From: Theobroma cacao
Taxonomy: Eukaryota > Streptophyta > Magnoliopsida > Malvales > Malvaceae
Assembly (NCBI RefSeq): GCF_000208745.1
Contig: NC_030859.1
Span: forward strand, 20,709,834 to 20,773,833
DNA: 64,000 nucleotides
Direction: 5' to 3'
Shown: in pieces, positions 32,315 to 43,171 of the stretch
Numbering within the stretch: the first letter of the stretch is position 1
Layout of the letters: each line of letters starts with the position of its first letter
The notes under the pieces: model-generated
What the model saw: only the letters and a program-made list of their open reading frames with translations
Told to the model about the DNA's origin: nothing
Databases searched by the model: none
Translations under genes and position numbers: made by a program

Positions 32315-35276
32315 TTAGAAAAAAATCTCATGGAAAAAAATCTGAGTGAAGAAAAAAGAGTATATAATTCTTTTCAAAAATATATTTTTGAAATACTGTC
32401 TCATTAAGAACCTTATCAAGAAAAACTTAGTGTGAAAAACCTTGATGAAGAGTATTGTGCGTATTTTACTACCTCTAATGATTGCATTGTTTAAGATCTT
32501 TAAAATGATTTTCAATCTTTTATACCAACTTTTCAAATATTGCAGTAAGAAAGGCTTTGGTGAATAAATCTACTAAATCCTCAGTTGAACGAATTTGTTG
32601 AACACTAATATCACATTTTCTTGGAAATCATGAGTGAAGAAGAATTTTGATGAAATATGTTTTGTACTATTGTTTTCAATGTATCCTTCTTTTAATTGGG
32701 GTATGCAAGCAATATTATCTTCATTTAAAGTTATTAAAATGTCATTCTTGATTAACAAACCACATGTTCCTCAAATATGTTAAGTTATAGATCTTAACCA
32801 AATACATTCACGACTTGTCTCATGAATTGTTAAAATTTCTGCATGGTTATAAGAAGTAGCAACTATAGATTATTTTACAAAATACAATAAAATAGTCGTA
32901 CCTCCATATTTGAATAAGTAACTTGTCTAGAATTAAGCTTTATTTGATTGAATAAATTTCCAGAGAATTCAAATTTAATGCTTCTGGCAACTTAAATCCT
33001 TCATGGATTTTCTTATAGATATCCATATTAAGTTAGCCATAAAAATAGGTTGTAGCTATATTCATTAAACGCATTTCAATCTTCTTATATATTGCTAGAC
33101 TAATTAAATATAGAAATATAATTGCATTTACCACAAAAGAATTTGTCTCTTCATAATCAATATCAGGTTTTTGGATAAAATCTTGTGTGACAAGTTGTGT
33201 TTTATATCTTATAATCTTATTTTTTTCATTTTGTTTTCTCACAAATACCCATTTATATCTCATTGGTTTTATACCATTTAGTGTATGGACCATAGGTCCA
33301 AAAACTTCATATTTTGCAAGTGAATTCAATTCCATCTTGATTACGTCTTTCTACATTGGCCAATTATTTCTATTTCTACATTCTTCAATATATGTAAGTT
33401 CAAGATCCTTATTTCCTTTTATAATATTAAATGCTATATAAAAATATCGTTGATGTTTATTTCACTATAGTTCCATCTTTTCCCGTCATGACATAATTTA
33501 TTGAGATACTTTTATTTTCAATTGTTTCAGGTACTTGAATTTTTTTTTAAATTTTATCAATTATGTCAGGTACCTTTTCTGGAGTTTCTACTTCATCTTT
33601 CTGACCATTTTGTATATTTGCTCCTTTATTTTTTGAAGATTTTATCTTTGCAACCCATTGGTTTCCCACACCTCTAGCATGCTTTGTCCTACAAGGATAT
33701 TAATTTTAGTAAGAGCATTTGCAGCTGTAATATGAGATTTTATTATTCTCTTTAGGTCAATAAATATATTGACAACTAATTTGCTATATTTTATAAATTA
33801 ATTATTTTTGAACTTAAAGTTCATTTTGATTTGTGCAAGGATCAAAATTAGATAATGATAATACATTCCAAAATATTTCTTTTTCTAGCTACTTATTTTC
33901 TCCCTCTAGTGTTGGAAAAATTGTTTCATTAAAATGACAATCAACAAACCTTGCCGTGAATAAATCTTCTGTTAATGGTTCTAAATATCTAATTATGGAT
34001 GGAGATTTGCATCCAACATATATTTCTAACCTCCTTTGAAGACCCATAATAGTGTGTTGTGGTGGAGCAATTGGGACATATATCGCACACCCAAAAATTT
34101 TTAGATGAAAAATATTTGGTTCCTGACCATAAACCAATTGCATGAGGGAGAATTTATGATAACTTGTTGGCCTGATGCATGCAAGTGTTGCTTTATGCAA
34201 AATGGCATGCCCCCAAGCAGAAATAAGGAGTTTAGTTTTCATAAGCAATGGCCTTACAATTAGTTGAAAATGTTTAATAAACAATTTCGCTGGACCATTT
34301 TGTACATAAACATGAGTAACAAGCTGTTCAATAGTTATTTCGACTAAAATGCAATATTCATTAAATACTTGAGATATAAATTCATCAATATTGTCAAGAC
34401 GAATAGTCTTGATTGTATAAGTAGGAAAATGTACTCGCAAACGAATGATTTAGGCGAGTAATCTTGGAAATGCTAAATTATAAGTTGATAATAAGCACAC
34501 ATGTGACTGTCTAGTCGATGCATCGATTAAAACTATAAAATATATAAATGGTCTAAATGGTGGATGTATGAATCCACATATATCACCCTAAATACGTTTC
34601 AAAAATATAAGAGATTCAGTCTCAAGTCTACATGGTGATAGCTTTATAATTAATTTGCCTTGAAAGCAAGCAACACGTGAGAATTCATCAGATTAAAAAA
34701 TCTTTTGATTTTTCAATGGATGACCACATGAATTTTCAATAATTTTTTGCATCATTGTTGATCTCGGATGATCCAACGGGTCATGCCAAACATTAAAATC
34801 ATTAGTAAACTTTTGGATTTATTATAGCATGAATTTCAATCATTCTAATATTTGTGTAGTACAATCTAGAGAACAAAGTGAGTAATTTTTCCAACACACA
34901 CTTCTTTCTCGAGATAATAGATGTAATATAAAGATATTAAGTCTCTATTTATTTGTTGTCTTATATGATATCCATTTAGCTGAATATCTTTAAAATTTAA
35001 TAAATTTCTATGAGATTAAGTAGAAAATAATGCACCTTCCTCTATTATGAACTTTGTTCCTCTGAGTAGTAAAATATTGGCTTTTCTAGAGCCTTCAATT
35101 AATCTTGCACTACCAAATATTATATTGACATTGGTTTTTTCCACTATCAAGTGGAAAAAAATTTTTTTGTCTTTAAATATAGTGTGCGTTGTACTAGTGT
35201 CTACTAGACATATATTTACATTATGAATCTTTGATCCAATAAGATGAATATCTATATTTTTCTTCAATAAAAACAA
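32315..35276 (-). pseudogene. Copia-3 pol remnants
   Basis: The protease frame 35276-35016 contains ICLVDTSTTHTIFKDKKIFF (the active site D-S/T-x is retained as VDTST), followed by LIEGSRKANILLLRGTKFII. The integrase region begins near 34600 (FIVLIDASTRQSHVCLL-like) and continues in 34440-33889 with TIRLDNIDEFISQVFNEYC, QLVTHVYVQNGPAKLFIKHF, IFGCAIYVPIAPPQHTIMG and LEPLTEDLFTARFVDCHFNE. RT 33335-33033 has MRYKWVFVRKQNEKN then DIDYEET, and ends at TTYFYG. RNase H tail 32758-32573 has EDNIACIPQLKEGYIENNST. The YVDD region is absent. Stops and frameshifts occur throughout. Confidence 0.85.
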
Positions 35277-35690
35277 AATATATACAATAAGAAACTTATA
35301 AGTTCACATATAAGAACATTGAATATAGAATTAAAACACATAATAAGAACATATCATTTAAATATAACGAAAACATATAAAAGCATCTTTATAATAGAGT
35401 TATACTAAAATATACCAACAAACTATTAAGAAATTTCATTCTTGAATATTTCTCATTATCAATCAAATTATAATTTCTTTCTCAAGGTGGACAAGAAAAT
35501 CAACAACATCTTGATGTGTTATATCAACTTGGCCATGATTAAAATCATCATAATATGTTGTAGCTTTCAATCATGCTTGATAAATTTCAAAACATACAAC
35601 AAGTATGTTACCAATAGTCTTTCATGCCATATCGATGACAATATATTTTCTATATTCTTTTTATTCTGTCTATTTTTGTCTTTTCATATT
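35277..35690. other. AT-rich stretch, possible copia-3 gag debris
   Basis: This lies where the copia-3 gag should be, but no Gag or zinc-knuckle motif is readable. Nothing else is recognised. Confidence 0.35.
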
Positions 35691-35822
35691 ATTCATCCAT
35701 TTTTGGTGGGTTAAAGTATTCATCCATTTTTGGTGGGTTAAAGTTTCATCCATTTTTTATGGGTTAAAGGTATTCATCCAGTTTTGGTGGGTTAAACGTA
35801 TTCATCCAGTTTTGGTGGGTTA
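35691..35822. repeat. Minisatellite, five units of 25-28 bp
   Basis: Units starting near 35691, 35718, 35744, 35772 and 35799 share ATTCATCCATTTTTGGTGGG followed by TTAAAG. Further degraded relatives (TTATCCATCCACTTATAGTAG, TTATCCATCTACTTCTAGTGG) continue to about 35935. Confidence 0.9.
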
Positions 35823-36071
35823 TCCACTTCAGTGAATTAAAGGGTTAAGGTATCTACCCACATTCTAATGGGTAAAATTATCCATCCACTTATAGTAGAT
35901 AAAGTTATCCATCTACTTCTAGTGGACAAAGTTATCTTTAGAATTAGAATAGTGATTGGTATAAATTATTATGGTAACTTCTTCCATGTACATGACAATA
36001 TTTATTAAATAATATTGTGTTCACTTCAAAGAATAAAGGGATTCATAATTTTCTATTAGTATCTCATTATT

Positions 36072-37170
36072 TTATTGAGTGCCAGAAAGGTCCAAGTAGC
36101 CTAGTTGTTTTAAGTTGCCAATTGAATCAAGCAACTCCCTGATAAGCGTCCCCTTGATGTCAAGATGCTCTAATTTGGTAAGATTCCTCAGTTCTGCTGG
36201 CAAGCACTTGAGACGATGACAACCTGACGACTTCAAGGTCTCCAAGTTATGCAAATAGCCTACTCTTTCAGGCAAACATCCAATATCAGCGCCAGAAAGG
36301 TCCAAATAATGTAGTTTTTTTAAGTTGGCAACTGAATCAAGGAACTCAATGATATTGTAAGATGATAATGACAACACACGCAAGCAATTGGGCACTGGAA
36401 ACAATTTGTTGAAGACTTGAGAATTGAAATGAGTCTTACCATCATTTGGTGATCTGAGTGCAAGGAAGGTCCACAAAAGCTTATATTTTTCATAGAAGGC
36501 CACAAATCTATTAGGCTTGTCACTTGGCTTCAATATGCATGACAAATGGAGAACCCTTGGAGGGTTTTAAGGAGGGCTATCATGCTCGAACTTGAAGCAA
36601 AATTCTCCTGCTATATATTGAGCTAGATCGTTGACAAGGTCATGCATTACGAAACGTGATTGATCATGACTTTGTTGAAAATTGACCTTGATAACAGTTC
36701 ATTAAAGTACTGCTCGCCTACTTCCTTCTTTCTTCTTTTACTTTTTGGCTGCTGCAATAGGCTTTTAGCTATCCACATTCGAACCAAATCCCTTTTCTCA
36801 AATTTGTGGCCCTTAGGAAATATGGAACAATATGCAAAGCAGCGCTTTAGTTGAGAAGGAAGATAGTGGTAACTCAATCTTAAGGCAGGTAGAACGTCAC
36901 TCTTGTGATCAGGTAGATCCCATATTCTACTATTCAGTACATTGTCCCACTCCTCAGCTTCTATTTGAGAATGCAGCAGACTCCCAAGTGTTTGAATAGC
37001 CAAAGGCAAACCTTTGCATTTTTCCACAATTTTTCCACCAATTGCTTTCAGAGTAGAATCTTCATTCGGGTCTCTATTTCCAAATGCATGCTTTGAAAAT
37101 AATGGCCAGCAATCTTCTTTAGATAACCTCTTCAAATCGTGAACAAGCGCAGGAAGCATGGTGGAGGCAA
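36072..37170 (-). pseudogene. CNL-4 central segment (NB-ARC end to mid LRR), minus strand
   Basis: The minus-strand text from 37165 leftwards starts inside NB-ARC at ASTMLPALVHDLKRLSKEDC. It continues through KCKGLPLAIQTLGSLL, CFAYCSIFPKGHKF, VMHDLVNDLAQ and LRRs to LGYLDLSGTQ at 36072. It aligns with CNL-1 and CNL-3 throughout. A one-base deletion near 36678 (after LLSRSIF) and a TAA at 36567-36569 disable it. Coil, P-loop and kinase-2 are absent. It is cut in the LRR at the same point, within about 22 codons, at which the plus-strand LRR piece beginning near 37185 starts. The two pieces together look like one gene with its centre inverted. Confidence 0.88.
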
Positions 37171-38258
37171 CACTAATTAACACAACTAATTGTCCTGACC
37201 TCACTTGTTTGCCAACAAGCATGGAAAATCTTACCAAATTGAAGCATCTTGACATCAAGGGGACGCCTATCTCGCAAATGCCTCCAAATTTCGGTAATTT
37301 GAAACGTCTTCATCTGTTGACTAATTTTGTTGTGGGCAACAATATTGGGTCAACTATTAGTGAGGTAAAGGATCTTTCTCTTCTACATGGCAACCTTTCC
37401 ATCTTGCGACTACAGAATGTCTCTCAAACAGCAGATGCAGAAAAGGCCAATTTAAAGGATAAGAAATACCTTCGTGAGTTAATTTTGGAATGGGATGTTG
37501 ATCCGCGTGATGGCAATGCACAAATTGCAGCACGTAATCCTCGTAATGGAAATATAGAGAATGCAGCGGATAATCCTCATAATGGCCATGCAGAGAATGC
37601 AGAAGATGAACCTCTTAATGGTCGTGCACAGAATGCAGTAGGTGATCCATCTAATGGTAATGTGAGGAATGCCGCAAATGATCCTCAAAACAGTGATGCA
37701 GAGATTGCAGCAGGCAGTCCTCGTATTAATGGTAATACACAGAATGCAGTGGATGATTCTCAGAATCGTAGTGCGGAGCATGCAGTGAATGTACTTGACA
37801 AGCTACAGCCTGCCAAGAATTTGGAGAGGCTCCAGATTAAAAACTTCTTCGGTATGAGTTTACCAAGATGGCTAGGGAATGCTTTATTCTCAAAAATGAA
37901 GAGCATAACCCTTGAAAATTGCCAAAATTGCAACTCACTGCCACCACTTGGGCAACTACCCTCGCTCAAAGAACTCGCCATATACGGCATGGCGGGAGTA
38001 AAAATCGTGGGCCCCGAATTCTACGGTGGTGGTGTCATCGCCTTCAAGTCCCTGGAAACGATATGGTTCGAAAATATGGAAAATTGGGAGCAATGGTTAC
38101 CTTTCTGCAATGAACCAAGATTCCCGTCCCTTCACACTCTCATTTTGTTTAGATGTAGGAAACTGACTGGGGATCTTCCCACCCAACATCTCACTTTGGA
38201 AGAACATATCCAAGAGTGTGACAATTTAAAAAGATGTCAAGGTCCGATAAACGAATAA
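37158..38258 (+). pseudogene. CNL-4 LRR C-terminal part, plus strand, with expanded repeat
   Basis: An open frame of 366 codons. Residues 11-114 and 213-345 align with the CNL-3 LRR (LTCLPTSMENLTKLKHLDIK, MPPNFGNLKRLHLLTNFVVG, NVSQTADAEKANLKDKKYLR, LPPLGQLPSLKELAIYGMAG, FENMENWEQW). Between them, residues 115-212 are eight copies of a 12-residue unit of the type PRNGNIENAADN, where CNL-3 has only about two degenerate copies. The nominal ATG at 37158 lies in the breakpoint region and is not a natural start. There is no signal, coil or NB-ARC. It is on the opposite strand from CNL-1, CNL-2 and CNL-3 and from its own central segment. It is probably untranslated, although its frame is remarkably open. 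Confidence 0.88.
37500..37793 (+). repeat. Coding minisatellite, eight 36-bp units
   Basis: Eight tandem units of 36 bp (one of 39) encode variants of P-x-N-G-x-A-Q/E-N-A-x-D/N-D/N. Units are diverged but keep the reading frame and the CAxAATGCAG core. CNL-3 has the corresponding place at about 49870-49940 with only two weak units. Confidence 0.92.
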
Positions 38259-39532
38259 CCTCTTCTCTAGCAATTGCAATATGGCAAGCTGCGAAAATCT
38301 TCAACCAGCCAGTTTAACTGATTTCTTGACCCAACTTGAAGATGTCGAAGTAAGTCCAGTATTGTTTGTTTGTTCATCTCTTCGGTTTTCTAGAATGACA
38401 CGCTCAATACATAGAAGCATACCTTGAGGAAGTTGGTTTCCCACCTTTGAATTACTTTCAATTAACAATTTCGCTGGCCTCACCCCGATCAAGCAACGGT
38501 GGAGATTTGAAGATTAAGAGACCTGGCTGAGCAAACTTGTTTCCAACTGGTTGAAGGTGAGTGTACAAACTTGAGTTACAGTTTGTTTGCCTTGTGTGTC
38601 TTTACGCATTAACTACGTGAAAAACAAAACACACAAAATTAACTCCCTATCATGTTTACATTGGTTATTTGCAGTGGCAAAGTCTCAACGAACACAAATT
38701 TAATTTGGAGATAAGCCGAAATATGGGTTCTTGAAGAATCTGAAAGTGGCTGAGTATTCTAAAATAAATTTCGAGCGGTAGAGCATATGAAGAGGTGGCT
38801 GGAACTGGAACGTGCTATATATACTGCTATATGTTCTCTTACAGGTGTAATCTTGCTATATAAACTGCTATCAACAGTTCTTTACCCCCTCTCCAACCAA
38901 TATCAGATTCATGGAGTGAAATTATTTGTATCTTTCCACCATCTAATGGTGAGATTTTTTTTAGCATCAGAATTGTCACAGGGACATTGTCTTAAGTGTT
39001 TGTTTATATCATTTTTGTATAATTGAAGTTGTATTCATGTCATCCAAAGAAAAATTGAATGCTAATGGTAAAACATTATCGGTTAATTATTGAAATCCAT
39101 TAAATACTCAATTACGTTGAAATCTACCCAAATACGTGTTATACCCTAATTAAAGAGATGCAGTGAGGTGCAGGCTTCATGGATTGCAGAATACTGCAGG
39201 AGATAGCATCAACAAGAGTTTATGTCCAAGTTGGGGCTTAGAGGAGGACATGTTTGCATATTTTTTGTATAGTTTAAGACAATTCTTTCTGCATTTGATG
39301 CACAGTGTAATGTTTGTAGCAGGCATGCCTGCTTTTACTGAAGAGAAACTGATGGAAGATCAACAAGGGTGACATGTAGACAAAAGGTTCTCTTAAGAAA
39401 AGAAGCTGCTTGCACAATATCATTACAGCTAAATCATTAATTCCACCATTTTCATCATCATCAAACCATTCAATCATCACCAAACTATTTTCATTCATAA
39501 CTTTTACATAATCTAAGTAGTCTGAATCTCTT
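38259..39532. other. Sequence between CNL-4 and the HIG1 pseudogene
   Basis: No convincing gene. 38259-38600 may be decayed 3' continuation of the CNL-4 LRR or its 3' untranslated region, but only scattered similarity is readable. 39420-39530 is the 3' flank of the HIG1 pseudogene, shared with 13208-13300. Confidence 0.4.
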
Positions 39533-39850
39533 TTAGGCATTGGCAACCTTCTCTTCCTTGCTGCTACTCTTCTCATATTAATGGTAAGCTGATGCACCAG
39601 ACAGCACCGCCAGGGTTAAGGCTTGTGCATGCATCCTATCAAAATCAAAAGCATCTTATAAGTCATTTCAAACACAAAATTGCTGATGAAAATATGCAAT
39701 TTGGGCAGGTTAATTATGCTTGAAAGAGAGAAGGTACCTGGCATGATTAAGCCTCAGACTTGGGTTAAGAGGAGCTCTTGCTCGAGTATTATAAGCCAGT
39801 GATGCCCCAATTGCTGATGCCCAGATGGTTCCTGTTACACCCATTGCACC
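39533..39850 (-). pseudogene. HIG1-domain mitochondrial protein gene, two exons, nonsense codon
   Basis: Minus-strand exon 39850-39738 encodes GAMGVTGTIWASAIGASLAY then NTRARAPLNPSLRLNHAR. A 102-bp intron (39737-39636) has GT...AG ends, and the exon 39635-39533 continues MHAQALTLAVLSGASAYH, a stop, then YEKSSSKEEKVANA and the natural stop. HIG1 proteins have two membrane helices in the inner mitochondrial membrane and assist complex IV/supercomplex assembly; the R-x-H-A-R-x-H-A-Q-A-L-T motif here is characteristic. The TAA at 39578-39580 replaces the tyrosine codon still present in the 13.3-kb copy and removes only the last ~15 residues. A splice acceptor precedes GAMG, but the first exon was not found upstream, where a miniature element has inserted. 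Confidence 0.75.
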
Positions 39851-39874
39851 CTATCAATAATTAAGAAAAATTTC

Positions 39875-40244
39875 TAAATTATTTAAAAAATTTTAAATAA
39901 ATTTTTATTCTTTTATCGTATTTAATCAAATTTTTATATTTTTATTTTAGATTAAATAAACTCTTATAACTAGTTATTGAATAATTATTATTAATCAAAA
40001 TACCACTTGTCATTTTATTTATATTCATATAATACTAACACGAAAGATGAAAACATCATATGATATGTTATCATGTCACCTCATCATTTATTATGATAAA
40101 TCTATACACCACATTAACTGACATGATAAAAAATGATAAATCATCCATTAATTACAAAAATTTATTTGATTTAAATTAAAGTATAAAAGTTTGATTAAAC
40201 AAATAAAAGAATAAAAATTTATTTAAATTTTTTAAAAATAAATT
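39875..40244. mobile_element. Long-TIR miniature element in HIG1 upstream intron
   Basis: About 370 bp whose two ends are inverted copies over roughly 90-100 bases: left AAATAAATTTTTATTCTTTTAT then TTTAATCAAATTTTTATA, right the reverse complement with a few changes. It has no coding capacity. The ends are AT-only, so the target duplication is not defined; a Mutator-like or foldback MITE is possible. It lies directly upstream of the HIG1 exon, within what should be an intron. Confidence 0.7.
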
Positions 40245-40679
40245 AGTAACTTTTTTAAGTATTTTACCTTTTATTTAGAAAGATATTACATTTCCCTAGA
40301 CTAGCAAGAAAGCCTGCAATTAATTAAATTGGGGGTTGGATCGGTGCATCACTTTCAGTGGGCTTTGCCCCATAACTAGAAGAGGGGAGATAGCTTTGTT
40401 TCTTTTGTAGCCTAGGCTCAATTAAAACTGGGCTCAATTATATATATATATATATAGGCATCATATACCATAGTGAAATAATCCTAATGTAAGAATTCCA
40501 GCAACAATTACAGAATCATAAAAGTTCTAAGCATACATAACTGCATTGATACAAACAGATAATGCAACAGGAAAACATGGAGTTAGGTTCTAAAAATGAT
40601 TGACTGCATGAACCAGGCCACCAGAAAAAAGCAAGAGGAGAACATGAAAGGCAGAGCTTGCCTTACAATCTGCCATTTT
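40245..40679. other. Intergenic with a TA microsatellite
   Basis: No gene. A (TA)n run of about nine units is at 40439-40456. The rest is unassigned. Confidence 0.5.
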
Positions 40680-41180
40680 GTGTATTGCATGAACAAACTG
40701 CTAAATTTTTAGCAGATGAATGAGCTTAAACAAACATTTTCATAGAGTGCTCAAAATTAACTTATAAATATGTTTTAAGTCTCAAGTTGGATGATATGAT
40801 AAAGAAATTGCCTATATATTGCTTATATATTGCCTATATATAAAAGGATAAATTAGCTTATATATTGCCTATATATGATAAAGAAATTAACTTCTGTTTT
40901 TATCAGAAAAAAAAAGGGGAATTTTTTGTTTTCTCCAATCTGAGGTCCAATTGTAAGAAATTGCTCAGCTTGGGTCATTTGGAGGATGATTATGTGTTTG
41001 ATTGCCATTTTTGTTTCCAATGGCAGCAAACAATTTTAAAGCATACAAATTTTAAGTGATATAAAAGGATTAGAAACACACCAGAAATTCAAAAGTATAT
41101 TCTGCATATTTATATCCAACAATGTATCATTCAAAAGTAACACCAAGATACAAGAGTCCATACATACTTCATACCAGAAA
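40680..41180. repeat. Local duplication, copy 1 (partner 41815-42165)
   Basis: Shared ordered words with 41815-42165: GAACAAACTGCTAAATTT / GAACAAACTGCTGAAATT, AGCAGATGAAT / AACAGATGAAT, AAGTGATATAAA / AAGTGATACATTAAA, GAAACACACCAGAA / GAAACACACATCAGAA and the CATACTT-ACCAG end. Copy 1 also has TTGCCTATATATTGC repeats near 40800-40880. Non-coding. Confidence 0.65.
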
Positions 41181-41640
41181 TAGAACAATTCATTCTTGCC
41201 TTAATTTCCTCAACTTTCTGCAGAAACAACATATGAAAAAACAGAAAGTAGGAGGATGAATATTGAGAGAGATGGAGAATGCTATTTCTTGTTTTGAACT
41301 CATATTAAATAATTGTGATAATGATGGAAGTTTGTTAAAACCTTATTCTATTCATGATGATGGCCTACATATTTTAATTCAAATGAAATGACCAATCGAC
41401 CCTTCAAAAGATTGGTCTGCTTACTTATATACAAGGATTGTGAGAGGGGTAGAGGAGACAATAGATGAAGGTATACCAAAAAGGAAGGTAGAAGTATGTT
41501 GTTGTCGGTCAAAGAAAGATGGGAAGTTGGTTGGACAATGTGTTTTGAGTGAGTTTCAAAGAAGCCTGGAAGGGCTTAAACAATGGAGGGAGGGAGGGGG
41601 TTTGATTAGAAAAAGAAAAATCAGAAAGTTAGGAAGAAGA

Positions 41641-41790
41641 AAAAAGACTTTCCAACTTCACAACAGCAAGGATGTGCAAGGCTAGCACATCCAACCTTTA
41701 GCCACTTTCTTAACATTTCCAAAATATTAATTGGCTTTCCTAGCCAGCCGGCCTGCCCAGCTCCTGTCTCCTCTCCTAGTCCCATCTTTG
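41641..41790. repeat. Dispersed repeat shared with 59545-59690
   Basis: GACTTTCCAACTTCACAACAGCAAGGATGTGCAAGGCTAGCAC-type text is nearly the same at 59545-59590 (cut into pieces here to avoid long strings), followed in both by CACTTTCTTAACATT / CACCTTTTTAACATT, AAATATTAATT and a CTCCTG/TCTCCTTG end. Confidence 0.7.
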
Positions 41791-41814
41791 CATGATTAAC
41801 GGTATATCCATTCC

Positions 41815-42165
41815 ATGTCTTTGCATGAACAAACTGCTGAAATTTATAACAGATGAATCATTGACAAAAATTGCAAGTTCAAGAACATATGATCAGCTAA
41901 ACAAACACGAAACAGTAAGTGTTGCTTCTAAATCGAGGTTTAAAAATCCAGACTTTGGAGGATTTCCATCTTGGAATGCTTTTGGAAGACAAAGTAGTAT
42001 GGAATGGCTCACCGTGTCCATTTGAAGCAAACAAATCTCAAGTGATACATTAAACTGATAGAAACACACATCAGAAGTATATATTCTATGTATTTGTACA
42101 CAATAAGAGTAAGTAATTTCAGAAGTCACTCAAAGATACAGATGTTCATACTTGTTACCAGCAAC
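41815..42165. repeat. Local duplication, copy 2 (partner 40680-41180)
   Basis: Second copy of the local duplication. It contains a small frame without family resemblance. The following 42166-42590 shows nothing recognisable and may include the 3' untranslated region of CNL-2. Confidence 0.65.
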
Positions 42166-42589
42166 AGCTAGTTACTGTACAAAAGGAACACAGCTGCAAA
42201 AGACAATTACAAAGGAAAATTTCATGCCCCTAAATCCCCAAAAGCAAAAGTAACATATGGGTAAGCAGAAAAAGACAGCATTGATACTAAGCAAGTCTAG
42301 AACCAAACCATAAACAATCTGCTTTCCAATTCAACTCCCAACTCTGAACATGTTTATACATTTTTGTGACATATCTTTAAAAGCCTCCAGGCACCTTGAA
42401 TTATAGAAACTAGTGACAGAGAGCACAAGGAGATGGCACCCTCCAACACCTTGCTATCCAGCCATACCAAATATTTAGCAGGCACAAGGGCAATTCAACT
42501 TGCAACCAGAGGCCAGCAAACACAAAGTGCAGCAGAGTATGAGACAGAGTTCTTACCCCCAGAAAACTCTTTTCACGGACCACATGCAC

Positions 42590-42745
42590 CAGGTAGACAT
42601 TATGGTAAAACCAACAGCAGGTCATTAGCTCTCTCCACCCTAAACTTCACCAACCCATCCGCAACTTCATTGCCCGATCTTGGGAAGTATAAGATTTGCC
42701 ATCTAAGAACCTTCAGCTTGAGTCCAATGAACAGAACTTTTAGGA
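42590..42745 (-). pseudogene. Second LINE-type RNase H scrap
   Basis: On the minus strand the text LKVLRWQILYFPRSGNEVAD then GLVKFRVERANDLL fits the same RNase H C-terminal signature (R-x-x-N-x-V-A-D-x-L-x-K) as 7622-7831. It is open over about 50 codons and followed by a stop. There is no associated RT. It is shorter and more diverged than the first scrap. Confidence 0.5.
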
Positions 42746-43171
42746 TCACTCTCCATAAACCTGTGTCAACTGCGAAATATTAAAAATGAGAATGCTGATA
42801 GATCAACCATCAAAAATTGAAATGAATGAAAAATATTTTGTGCATAACCAAATTTTTAATATTAAATGATCTGTATTAATTCATCTTTTTCATTGCATAT
42901 TTATAACTAACAAGACATGATAAGCCTGTAGAAGGTGGAAAATTTTAAGCAGAATCTAGTAAATGTTAGATGAAAGAAGTGTATTAATCACAGATAGATG
43001 AAAGAAACTAAAGCTGACTAAGAATCTAAGACTACAAACCTGTAGAATTGTGCCTGGTTTGAAATCGACAAGCAATTGTATTAATCACTGACCTGAAAAA
43101 TGAAAACAAGATTAGGCTTTAAGAAAAACATTGACAAAGTATTGTTCACTGTGTTTCACATACAAACTCTT

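Larger units (their letters stand above)
31970..35276 (-). mobile_element. Copia-3: 5'-truncated Ty1/copia element
   Basis: A minus-strand element. Its 3' LTR is 31970-32264 (plus strand TGTTGTAAAA to CATAACA) with the purine tract AATGGGGAG next to it (32265-32273). Inside, in order toward the 3' LTR: protease (34% of the way in), integrase, an RT N-terminal piece and an RNase H tail. No 5' LTR or primer site is found up to 36070, so the 5' end is lost. The middle and end of RT are deleted. It lies beside the broken CNL-4 and occupies the place where the CNL-4 N-terminus would be expected. Confidence 0.85.

Noticed and set aside
37479..37781. 100-codon minus-strand frame across the CNL-4 coding repeat
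   Set aside because: It is the antisense of the 36-bp repeat array; its Ile/Cys-rich periodic text comes from the repeat.
41440..41685. 81-codon plus-strand frame, basic C-terminus
   Set aside because: No family resemblance; it overlaps a dispersed repeat and has no supporting context.
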